A program made the position numbers and the translations under genes. The notes beneath the pieces were generated by a model, which was not told where the DNA came from, made no database searches, and was given only the letters and a program-made list of their open reading frames with translations. This document shows positions 31,512-39,398 of a stretch of 46,138 bases of DNA, piece by piece (position 1 is the first letter of the stretch; every line of letters starts with the position of its first letter). Origin of the DNA: Anaerolineae bacterium (GTDB lineage: Bacteria; Chloroflexota; Anaerolineae; Aggregatilineales; Phototrophicaceae); the NCBI GenBank assembly GCA_019912985.1, contig JAIOHN010000764.1, positions 1-46,138 of the forward strand, read 5' to 3'.

Positions 31512-33176
31512 ATGAGCGAAAAAGGTTTAAATCGTCGTCAATTTTTGAAGGCATTGGGTGCCAGCGGGGCAGGTGTGGCTGCCGCTGCTGCTGGTCTTCC
31601 CGTAGCGGCTGCATCTGGTCGTGCGCTTTCTCCGGCCAATGTTGCCCGCGCGCAGAATGCTGAAATCGTCCTGCAAACGGCTAGCTGGCCTTATAATCCC
31701 CTGCCGGAGGCTGAGCCGGAAGGTGGCTACTCGGCTTATGAGCAGGCGCTGACATTGTGGTTGGAAGATAATCCCAATGTCCGCATCGAAACCGTGGAAG
31801 TCGGCATCTGGGATACCTCGGCACTGCTGACCGCCATTGCGGGTGGTACGGCACCGGCCTACTTCTCCAGTGGTGTAATCGGCAGCTGGAGTGTGGCTGG
31901 TTTGCACGCGGCTTACACACAGGGTCTTGTGGCTGACATCACCGAGCAGTTCCAGGCCTACAATTTCAATGACAAGTTCAGCGATCTGATGAAGGCTGGT
32001 GCTGTCTGGTACACGCTTGGCGATCAGGTTTTCGGTGTTGCCAATGAAGTCGCGCCAGGCAACGGTATTTATTACCGCAAAGACTGGCTGGCGGAAGCCG
32101 GTTTGCCAGAACCCACGGTTGATTGGACATGGGATGATGTGCGCGAATACGCCAAAGCACTGACCACGGCTGATCGCAAAGGTCTGGTGACACAAAACTG
32201 GGGCATGGGCTGGCAGTTGGGTGCTGAAGGACTGGGCGAGAACAATCTGCTCAGCCGAATCCCCGACCCCAGCAGCAGTTGGAACTGGCGCTGGGACTAC
32301 AGCTCGCAGCTTGAGACCTACGAAAACACCATCAATCGCTATCGTGGAATGGCCTTCGAAGATGAGTCTATCCTCTCCGATGTCACGTTCAACGATGGTT
32401 CCGTGGCGCAATCGTTCTATAACGAAGAAGCCGCGATGGTCACCAACCCCTCGCAGTTCTACACCCGTGTGACTGAGCCATGGCCTTACGCACTGGCGCA
32501 GAACCTGGATAAACCGATGGAAGAGCTGGTCGGTTTTATGACCCATCCGCGCGGTATGAACGGCCATATCAACCCGGCTTCGCGCGTCCTCATTCCACCC
32601 ACTGGCCTCAACCCGGATCTTTCCAGTGCAGAAAAAGATGCCGCGCTGAATCTGTACAACTACATGGAGATGGAAGACGGTTTTGACCTGCAGCGTCGTT
32701 TGCTGTTTGAAGAAACTGGCGACCTCAAGCAGGCCTTCTCAGTCTTCCCCTTCCCGCGTGCCAAAGACACGATTGACGGGGTAGAAGGCACAGCAGCGGA
32801 TGCCTGGGGTGAGGATTTCATCGCGGTGCTGGATTACCATGCCAAGGTGGTCAGCGGTTATCCCGAAAATGGTCTGTACTTCCCGGCTGAGGAAAACATC
32901 GGGCCGACGGTGGATGCCTGGACTGATGCGCAGTCGACCTTCAGCTACGAGCGTGGCGACCTGGATATCCCGGCCATCCTGAAGCAGGCAGAGGACACCC
33001 GCAACCAGCAGGCCGCGGGCTTTACCTCCAGCACACCGGATGATGTATTTATCGAGGGCGCAACCGCCTACTATGCGGCTCATGATGCCTACTGGTCAGA
33101 GTTCGCGCCAGATTTCCACGAAAACGTCTTTAGCCCGTGGTACGAGTCGGTGATTAAACCGGCGCTCGGCCTCTAA
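31512..33176 (+). CDS. Tat-exported sugar ABC substrate-binding protein, right arm
   Basis: A 554-residue paralogue of the product at 27283, with twin-arginine signal GLNRRQFLKALGASGAGVAAAA and cleavage near ARAQN. The mature domain runs NAEIVLQTASWPYNPLPEAEPEGG, YRKDWLAEAGLPEPTVDWTWDDVREYAKAL and ends APDFHENVFSPWYESVIKPALGL. The region between residues 240 and 400 diverges most from the left paralogue, which fits different ligand preferences. An AAAGGA site lies 7 bases before ATG. It heads the operon with permeases at 33270 and 34219, so it is the cognate binding protein of that importer. Confidence 0.93.
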   Translation: MSEKGLNRRQFLKALGASGAGVAAAAAGLPVAAASGRALSPANVARAQNAEIVLQTASWPYNPLPEAEPEGGYSAYEQALTLWLEDNPNVRIETVEVGIWDTSALLTAIAGGTAPAYFSSGVIGSWSVAGLHAAYTQGLVADITEQFQAYNFNDKFSDLMKAGAVWYTLGDQVFGVANEVAPGNGIYYRKDWLAEAGLPEPTVDWTWDDVREYAKALTTADRKGLVTQNWGMGWQLGAEGLGENNLLSRIPDPSSSWNWRWDYSSQLETYENTINRYRGMAFEDESILSDVTFNDGSVAQSFYNEEAAMVTNPSQFYTRVTEPWPYALAQNLDKPMEELVGFMTHPRGMNGHINPASRVLIPPTGLNPDLSSAEKDAALNLYNYMEMEDGFDLQRRLLFEETGDLKQAFSVFPFPRAKDTIDGVEGTAADAWGEDFIAVLDYHAKVVSGYPENGLYFPAEENIGPTVDAWTDAQSTFSYERGDLDIPAILKQAEDTRNQQAAGFTSSTPDDVFIEGATAYYAAHDAYWSEFAPDFHENVFSPWYESVIKPALGL

Positions 33177-33189
33177 ATTTTCAGGCTTA

Positions 33190-33216
33190 CCGGGCGGTGA
33201 TTGGTCTGCCGCCCGG
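33190..33216 (+). promoter_or_regulatory. Intercistronic stem-loop after the right-arm binding protein
   Basis: CCGGGCGG (33190-33197) and its perfect complement CCGCCCGG (33209-33216) enclose an 11-base loop. A second small GCCCC-GCC-GGGGC hairpin lies at 33243-33255, just before the permease ribosome site. It should protect the binding-protein message and lower permease expression. Confidence 0.6.
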
Positions 33217-33269
33217 AGGTCGCTTTCAGCAAAAGCAGTATGGCCCCGCCGGGGCAGCAAGGAGTTTTC

Positions 33270-34202
33270 ATGGCACAAGAGAGTGTTCGCGTAACTACTC
33301 CACTCGAAACAGAAGACCAGGGCCAGGAACAGGTGCAAACCAAGGTCACCCGCCGTGGCCGCATCGAAAAATGGCTTTTCCTGACCCCGGCAGTCCTTTT
33401 TCAGATCAGTTGGGGTTGGTATCCACTGGTGGTCGCTTTCCTGCTGAGCTTTACCGATGCCCGCCCACGCGGCCCCATCAGCTGGACAGGTATCGAAAGT
33501 TATACGCGTGTCTGGAATGACCCGCTGACCTGGCAGGCATTTCAAGTGACCTTCACCTATGCGATCATGTCCATTGTTCTGACATTCATGATCCCCATTT
33601 TCGTGGCGATTCTGCTGATGGAAATGCCACCGCGCCACATGCGCTGGATGATGCTGTTGTGGTTCCTGCCCTTGAGCGGCATTGCTTCCACCATTCTGTG
33701 GCGCTATCTGTATAACGCCCAGTACGGCCTGTTCCAGTATGTCGCGACCGATGTGCTTGGGTTAGCGCCTCAGCCTTTCCTCAACAGCGGCGATCAAGTG
33801 ATTTTCTGGTTGATCTTCCCCGGCATTCTATTGTTCGGTCCGGGCCTGATTTACATGGCCGGGCTGCAAGGGATTCCGCAGTCGTATTATGAAGCGGCTG
33901 AGGTGGAGGGAGCCAGCTTCTGGCGCAAGATCTGGACGATTACGCTGCCGCGTTTGCGTCCGATCATCGCCATGACCCTGACATTCGCCATTATCGGCAC
34001 GCTGCAAACCTTCGACTGGCCGCAAATTATGACCGGCGGACAACCGGGGGGTGCCAGCCGAACGGTGGTGATGTATCTGTACTCACTGCTCAATAACCTG
34101 CGCTATGCGGACGCGACCGCGCTGGCGATTGTGTTGTTCGCAGTAATTTTCATCATTACGGTTATTTACCGCACCGTCTTTAAAGAAGACCCGGACGCAT
34201 AG
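33270..34202 (+). CDS. Sugar ABC transporter permease, MalF-like
   Basis: 310 residues from the ATG at 33270, which has an AAGGAG site; the frame extends to 33201 but crosses the hairpins. A charged 35-residue N-terminus precedes six membrane segments. The EAA loop (QSYYEAAEVEGASFWRKIWTITLPRLRP) carries Glu in place of the usual Asp in the D-G pair. It forms the channel with the product of 34219. TGGQPGGASRTVVMYLY near the end is the usual periplasmic loop of this family. Confidence 0.92.
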   Translation: MAQESVRVTTPLETEDQGQEQVQTKVTRRGRIEKWLFLTPAVLFQISWGWYPLVVAFLLSFTDARPRGPISWTGIESYTRVWNDPLTWQAFQVTFTYAIMSIVLTFMIPIFVAILLMEMPPRHMRWMMLLWFLPLSGIASTILWRYLYNAQYGLFQYVATDVLGLAPQPFLNSGDQVIFWLIFPGILLFGPGLIYMAGLQGIPQSYYEAAEVEGASFWRKIWTITLPRLRPIIAMTLTFAIIGTLQTFDWPQIMTGGQPGGASRTVVMYLYSLLNNLRYADATALAIVLFAVIFIITVIYRTVFKEDPDA

Positions 34203-34218
34203 GAAAAGGAGGCGCATT

Positions 34219-35250
34219 ATGGCATTATTCCCGAAAGTTGGACGCACACAGCCCCGCCTGCGTTTCGCATGGTATACGGTGATCGCCCTGCTGCTGTTTG
34301 GCATCATCCTGCATCTGCTGCCGTTCTATTACATGATTACCACCTCATTTAAGACGACGCAGGAGACCTTCGCTATCCCGCCGACACTATGGCCGCAGGA
34401 GCCATCCACCAAAGCCTGGGACCTGATCCTCAGTGTGACCACGGCCAACAGCAGCAGCGAACGAATCCGCAACCTGCTGCCGCAGCCGATGCATATCTAC
34501 TTTCGTAACTCGATGGTTCAGGTGTTGGGGGCGATGGCCCTTTCGCTGCCGGTGACGGCCTTCGCTGCCTATGCTAACAGCAAGCTCCAGAGAGGACGCA
34601 GCGCCCGCTGGTTCTTCCTGTTCTTTATCGGCACGTTGATGCTGCCGTTCGCGGTGACGCTGATTCCATCGTTTTTGTTGACGCGTAACTTCCCCTTCCC
34701 CACACCGAACCCGCCATTATTGCCAGGAAGTGAGGACCCCTTCCCCACCTTGCGCATCTGGAACACACCCTGGGCCATTATCATTCCAGCGGGATTTAAC
34801 GCCTTTAACTTCCTGCTGTTCAAAGGTTTCTTTGATACCATCCCCAACTCGATCATCCAGGCGGCGCGGGTCGATGGCGGTTCGGAATTTAACATCTTCC
34901 GCCGCATCGTGTTCCCCATGAGTATCCCGGTGTTCGCAGTGGCGGCCTGGTTCCAGTTCGGCGCATTGTGGGATTCATTCCTGTGGCCGCTGGTGGTGCT
35001 GCAAAGTACCGATGTCATCCCCATGTCAGTGGCGATCAATAACCTGATTCAGGCCTTCCAGCAGGCGGGAATGACCAATGCAGATCAGGCGGCAGGCGCA
35101 TCGCTGGCCTTCCAGGAAGCGCTGAACGCGGGTCTATCGTGGCCGGGCCTGATGGTGCTGGGCATTTTACAGACGATCCCGGTGTTTCTCATGTTCATCA
35201 TCTGCCGCGAATACCTGCTCAAGGGTGTCCGCCTGCGTGGGTTGAAGTAG
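34219..35250 (+). CDS. Sugar ABC transporter permease, MalG-like
   Basis: A 343-residue permease, about 60 residues longer than usual. The additions are in the periplasmic loops, for example TTANSSSERIRNLLPQP after the first segment and FPTPNPPLLPGSEDPFPTL in the middle. The EAA loop is NSIIQAARVDGGSEFNIFRRIVFPMSIP. An AAGGAGG site precedes ATG, 16 bases after the previous gene. The extended loops face the binding protein and may contribute to recognising two different binding proteins, but that is inference. Confidence 0.92.
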   Translation: MALFPKVGRTQPRLRFAWYTVIALLLFGIILHLLPFYYMITTSFKTTQETFAIPPTLWPQEPSTKAWDLILSVTTANSSSERIRNLLPQPMHIYFRNSMVQVLGAMALSLPVTAFAAYANSKLQRGRSARWFFLFFIGTLMLPFAVTLIPSFLLTRNFPFPTPNPPLLPGSEDPFPTLRIWNTPWAIIIPAGFNAFNFLLFKGFFDTIPNSIIQAARVDGGSEFNIFRRIVFPMSIPVFAVAAWFQFGALWDSFLWPLVVLQSTDVIPMSVAINNLIQAFQQAGMTNADQAAGASLAFQEALNAGLSWPGLMVLGILQTIPVFLMFIICREYLLKGVRLRGLK

Positions 35251-35259
35251 GAGCAGATC

Positions 35260-36378
35260 ATGGCGAAAGTTGACTTGCGCAATATCGTCCGCAATTACGG
35301 CGTGCAAGAGGAGGAAGCCTCGCGCTTTGACCGCGACCGGCCTGCGCTGAACAACATCAACCTGACGATTGAGGATGGTGAAATTCTCAGCGTGGTCGGG
35401 CCTTCGGGCTGTGGCAAAAGCACACTGCTCAAGGTTGTGGCCGGGCTGGAATTCCCCGATCAGGGCCAGGTGCTTTACAACGGCTATGATGTCTCCCAGG
35501 TCGAGCCGCAAAAGCGCGGTATCGGCATGGTCTTTCAGGATTATGCGCTCTATCCCACGATGAAGGGCAAAGGCAACCTGCACTATTACTTCGAGGTTCA
35601 CCAGCGAACCGAGGAAGAAATGGAAGAGCGGGTGCATGAAATCGCGCGGATTATGGGTGTGGGCTTCGACCTGCTGATGGGCCAGAAAACTGATACGCTC
35701 AGCGGCGGTGAGCAGCAGCGCGTCGCCATTGGTCGCTGTATCGTGCGTGACCCGCTGGTGTTCCTGATGGACGAGCCGATCAGCAATCTGGATGCCAAGC
35801 TGCGCGAGAGCACACGCATGGAAATCAAGAAGATGCTGCGTAAGTTCAAAGTGACAACGCTGTATGTCACGCACGACCAGCAGGAAGCCATCTTCATGGG
35901 CGATCGCATCGTCGTCATGCGTCAGGGTAATCTGGAACAGGTTGGCTCCTATGATGACCTGTACTATACGCCCAGCAACCTGTTTGTGGCGACGTTTATC
36001 GGTGCGCCGCCGATGGCAATCTTGCCTGTCAGCCACGAGGGTGGCACCCTCACGCTGGCAGATGGGCAAACGCTGGTGCTGCCGGATTACATCGCCGGGG
36101 AGCTGCCCACAGGTGCGATGCGCATGGGGGTGCGCCCCGAAGGATGGATGCTGGGTGAAGGGCTGACCCTGCCGGTGCGCCATATCGAGCGTATCCCCAC
36201 CGAGCAGGCGGCGTTCATTCACGGCTCCATCGCGGAGAAGAATATCGCGGCGGTGGCACCGCTGGATTACCCGCAAGCGGACCAGGTGCAGATGATGCCC
36301 AACTGGGATCAGATTTATTTCTTTAGCGCTGAAGATGAAACACCCCTTTATACGCCAGGGGTGCCAGAACTCTTTTAG
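35260..36378 (+). CDS. ABC transporter ATPase 1 (UgpC/MsmX-like)
   Basis: A 372-residue ATPase. Walker A is GPSGCGKST at residues 47-55, the signature is LSGGEQQR, Walker B is VFLMDEPISNLD and the switch is VTHDQQE. An insertion (VQEEEASRFDRDRP) lies before the first strand end, and the stretch after the Q-loop reads PTMKGKGNLHYYFEVH in place of the common HMTVYENIAFGL. This stretch contacts the permease EAA loop, so coupling may be special. A TOBE-like regulatory domain follows from about 245. An AGGAGC site precedes ATG. It is one of three ATPases in this operon. Confidence 0.93.
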   Translation: MAKVDLRNIVRNYGVQEEEASRFDRDRPALNNINLTIEDGEILSVVGPSGCGKSTLLKVVAGLEFPDQGQVLYNGYDVSQVEPQKRGIGMVFQDYALYPTMKGKGNLHYYFEVHQRTEEEMEERVHEIARIMGVGFDLLMGQKTDTLSGGEQQRVAIGRCIVRDPLVFLMDEPISNLDAKLRESTRMEIKKMLRKFKVTTLYVTHDQQEAIFMGDRIVVMRQGNLEQVGSYDDLYYTPSNLFVATFIGAPPMAILPVSHEGGTLTLADGQTLVLPDYIAGELPTGAMRMGVRPEGWMLGEGLTLPVRHIERIPTEQAAFIHGSIAEKNIAAVAPLDYPQADQVQMMPNWDQIYFFSAEDETPLYTPGVPELF

Positions 36379-36444
36379 TCGGTAGTGGGCGCTGGCCGGA
36401 ACCGTGGTAAGCGCTCAGGATGCGACAGGGTGTGAGTAAATAAA

Positions 36445-37569
36445 ATGACATTGATTCAGGTAGATAATTTAACGAAGCAGTTTGAGAATGAGAAAATCGC
36501 CGTCAATGACGTCAGCTTTCAGGTCAACGAGGGTGAATTTTTAGTGCTGGTCGGGCCATCTGGTTGCGGCAAAACGACCACGCTGCGGCTGCTGGTCGGG
36601 CTGGAAAGTGTGTCCTCTGGCAGCATCCGCTTTGGCGAACGTGTCGTCAATGAAATTCGCCCGCGTGACCGCAATGTGGCGCTGGTGTTTCAGGATTACG
36701 CAGTGTTCCCGCACATGAATGTATTTGAGAACATCGCCTATGGGCTGCGAGCACGCGGCGGCTACTCGCGCGACGAAATCCAATCGCGGGTGAACAATGC
36801 CGCGAAGATGTTTCGCATTGACCCGCTGCTCAAGCGCAAGCCGCGCCAGCTCAGCGGTGGTGAGCGGCAGCGCGTGGCGCTGGCGCGTGCCATGGTGCGC
36901 GATGCCGAGCTGTATCTGTTCGATGAGCCGCTTTCCAACCTTGATGCGCAGCTACGGCATGAAGCGCGTGAGGACATCATGCGGCTGCATCAGGAAAAGC
37001 AGAAACCCACCGTCTATGTTACGCATGACCAATCAGAGGCGATGGCCCTCGGTGATCGTATCGCTGTGATGCGTCTGGGTAACATGGAGCAGATCGGCAC
37101 TGGCACCGAGCTTTATAACCATCCGGTCAATATGTTTGTGGCATTTTTCATCGGCGCGCCCAGCATCAACCTGTTTGATGTGACGCTGGAAGCGGACAAT
37201 GGCGATCTTTACGCCAGGGCTGAGGACTTCCGCGCACGCATACCGGATCAATTCAAAGACCGCTTAAGCGATCATGTTGGTCAAATGGTAAAGATGGGAA
37301 TCCGGCCTGAAGATTTGCACGTGCCGAAGAAAGCGCCGTTCGAGGTCAACGAGGACAACACGATTGAAGGGGTGCTGAATGAGATCGAGCCAACCTCTAC
37401 CGGCTGTGCGGCGTACCTCAGCACCGAGACCACCGAAAAAGACTATATCGCCACCTTCAAGCTGCGCCTGCCAGCCAGCTATCTGGGGCAGACGATTCCG
37501 CTGGGTATTAACATGGATAAAGTCCAGTTCTTTGATGCTCGCAGCGAAAAATCGCTGCTGTATGCCTAG
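36445..37569 (+). CDS. ABC transporter ATPase 2 (UgpC/MsmX-like)
   Basis: A 374-residue ATPase with Walker A GPSGCGKTT (37-45), Q-loop VFQDYAVFPHMNVFENIAYGL, signature LSGGERQR, Walker B LYLFDEPLSNLD and VTHDQSEA. The C-terminal TOBE-type domain contains MGIRPEDLH and GINMDKVQFFDARSEKSLLYA. It is close to the sugar-importer consensus, unlike ATPase 1, so it is a good candidate to power the two permease pairs in the window, including the ATPase-less importer at 9178-11027. It follows ATPase 1 by 66 bases. Confidence 0.93.
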   Translation: MTLIQVDNLTKQFENEKIAVNDVSFQVNEGEFLVLVGPSGCGKTTTLRLLVGLESVSSGSIRFGERVVNEIRPRDRNVALVFQDYAVFPHMNVFENIAYGLRARGGYSRDEIQSRVNNAAKMFRIDPLLKRKPRQLSGGERQRVALARAMVRDAELYLFDEPLSNLDAQLRHEAREDIMRLHQEKQKPTVYVTHDQSEAMALGDRIAVMRLGNMEQIGTGTELYNHPVNMFVAFFIGAPSINLFDVTLEADNGDLYARAEDFRARIPDQFKDRLSDHVGQMVKMGIRPEDLHVPKKAPFEVNEDNTIEGVLNEIEPTSTGCAAYLSTETTEKDYIATFKLRLPASYLGQTIPLGINMDKVQFFDARSEKSLLYA

Positions 37570-37583
37570 TCAGGTGCAGAGAT

Positions 37584-38285
37584 ATGCCCTTTTTCGATGA
37601 TACCGGCGTCAAGACCGAAGTCGAGCGCGGGCCGCTGTGGTCGGCTTTTTCGACTTTCGCCAGCCAGCTTGAGCGGATGATTGTGGTAAATCTCGGCTGG
37701 TCGGTACAGCTTTTGCCCGCCATCATCGGCATCGCCTTCTTTCAGCTTCCCACATGGCTGCGGCTGCTGCTGATTATTTACACACTGGCAGCCCTGCCCC
37801 CGGCGACCGCAGCACTGTATGGTGTTACGCATGAAGTCGCCGATGATGAGCACATCAACCCCGATGTGGTGCGCGATATGCTGCGCCGCCTGGCGCTGCC
37901 GGGCTTAAAGACGCTCACACCGCTGTATGGGTCGCTGGGCTTCCTGGCATGGGCGGCGCAGAACACCGGCTCAATTCTGCTGGTGAGCGCCCTGCTGCAA
38001 CTGGCGCTGCTGATTGAACTGGTGAGCGCGCATTATTGGGGGCCGCTGCTGGTCGAAAACCCACAGCACTCCGCGCTGGCGGTGCTGCGCGACTCGCTGC
38101 TGATGGTATGGCGCTATCCCTCACAGACGGCACTGCTGACCGGCGCGGTCGCGCTGGCGCTGCTGTTAGGCACAATCTCGATTGGCGGCTTGTTTCTGGC
38201 CGTTCCAGTGATTATTGCACTTTTACAGACTTATATGTTTCGGACAATCAAGCAGGGGAACCATGGGACAGTTACAAGTTATTGA
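37584..38285 (+). CDS. YesL-like (DUF624) membrane protein
   Basis: A 233-residue protein with about five membrane segments and an N-terminal segment LERMIVVNLGWSVQLLPAIIGIAFFQLP that resembles the YesL family. YesL proteins are typically encoded with oligosaccharide or pectin/rhamnogalacturonan importers in Firmicutes, and their exact role is unknown. RDMLRRLALPGLKTLTPLYGSLGFLAWAAQ in the middle also fits. The C-terminus overlaps the start of ATPase 3 by 23 bases, so the two are probably coupled. The assignment is from pattern and context. Confidence 0.65.
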   Translation: MPFFDDTGVKTEVERGPLWSAFSTFASQLERMIVVNLGWSVQLLPAIIGIAFFQLPTWLRLLLIIYTLAALPPATAALYGVTHEVADDEHINPDVVRDMLRRLALPGLKTLTPLYGSLGFLAWAAQNTGSILLVSALLQLALLIELVSAHYWGPLLVENPQHSALAVLRDSLLMVWRYPSQTALLTGAVALALLLGTISIGGLFLAVPVIIALLQTYMFRTIKQGNHGTVTSY

Positions 38286-39384
38286 TGTTATCAAGCACCT
38301 GGGCGGCAATCTGATCGTCAACCAGGTGAGCTTTACCGTCGAGGAAGGTGAGTTTTTCGTCCTGTTGGGGCCTTCAGGCAGTGGAAAAAGTACACTGCTG
38401 CGCCTGATCTGCGGCCTGGAAGAGATTGAGTCCGGCCAGATTATCGTCGATGGCCGGGATGTCTCCCGCGTGCCACCGCGTGAGCGCAATCTGGGCATGG
38501 TGTTTCAGGATTACGGGCTGTATCCCAACATGAACGTGTACCAGAACATCGCTTATGGGCTGGAAGCACGCGGCGAAAAACGCGCCGTGATTGAGGAGCG
38601 TGTCCCGGCGGCGGCGGATCGCCTGGGCCTGAGTGAGCTGCTGCAATTCAATGTGGTTGATCTTTCCGGTGGTGAGCAGCAGCGTGTGGCACTGGCGCGG
38701 GCGATGGTCAAGGATGCCGACGCCTATCTGTACGATGAGCCGCTCTCGAATCTCGATCCCAAATTACGGCATAAGGCCCGCCGGGATATCATGTTCGTCC
38801 ACCGTGAGAAGCGCAAACCCAGTGTCTATGTCACGCACGATCAGGCCGAAGCCTTCGCCATGGGCGACCGCATCGCTGTGATGGGCGATGGGCGCTTGCA
38901 GCAGATCGGCTCTACGGAGGACTTGATCCACAACCCGGCCAGTGTGTTTGTTGCGGGCTTTGTCGGCTCTCCGCCGATCAACCTCATCGAAGGCGATATT
39001 GTCACGCAGAACGACCGGCTGCACTTCACTCGCGAACGGATTAACCTGGCGCTGCCGGATAAATGGAAATCACCCCTGGGCAGTTATGGATCACAGCGGG
39101 TGGTGCTTGGTATCCGGCCTGATGCCTTCGCTAAACCCGGTTTAAGCGATGAATTCGAGATCACTTTTGATAACACGATTGATGGCAAAGTCGATTTTAT
39201 CGAGCCGTTGCTGGGTGAAGCGGTGGTTGGGCTGCGGGTCAGCGACCGGATCAACATCTCGGCGACACTGGACGATTCGCTGGCCGAACAACTCATCGAG
39301 GGCGAATCCATGGCGTTGGGTGTGAATCCAGATCGCATTCTGCTGTTCGACATCCAGACCCAGCAAGCAATAAAGCCGGAATAA
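38263..39384 (+). CDS. ABC transporter ATPase 3 (UgpC/MsmX-like)
   Basis: 373 residues from the ATG at 38263, with an AGGGGAA site inside the YesL-like gene. Walker A is GPSGSGKST (36-44), Q-loop VFQDYGLYPNMNVYQNIAYGL, signature LSGGEQQR, Walker B AYLYDEPLSNLD and switch VTHDQAEA. The C-terminal domain includes LGIRPDAFAK and GVNPDRILLFDIQ. It resembles ATPase 2 more than ATPase 1. A carbohydrate importer needs one ATPase dimer, so a third gene suggests a heterodimer, alternative pairing or service to other importers. Confidence 0.93.
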   Translation: MGQLQVIDVIKHLGGNLIVNQVSFTVEEGEFFVLLGPSGSGKSTLLRLICGLEEIESGQIIVDGRDVSRVPPRERNLGMVFQDYGLYPNMNVYQNIAYGLEARGEKRAVIEERVPAAADRLGLSELLQFNVVDLSGGEQQRVALARAMVKDADAYLYDEPLSNLDPKLRHKARRDIMFVHREKRKPSVYVTHDQAEAFAMGDRIAVMGDGRLQQIGSTEDLIHNPASVFVAGFVGSPPINLIEGDIVTQNDRLHFTRERINLALPDKWKSPLGSYGSQRVVLGIRPDAFAKPGLSDEFEITFDNTIDGKVDFIEPLLGEAVVGLRVSDRINISATLDDSLAEQLIEGESMALGVNPDRILLFDIQTQQAIKPE

Positions 39385-39398
39385 GGCGAAAGAAAAAT

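Noticed and set aside
35167-36276. 369-codon minus-strand frame
   Set aside because: Shadow of ATPase 1; GC-rich third positions keep the opposite strand open by chance.
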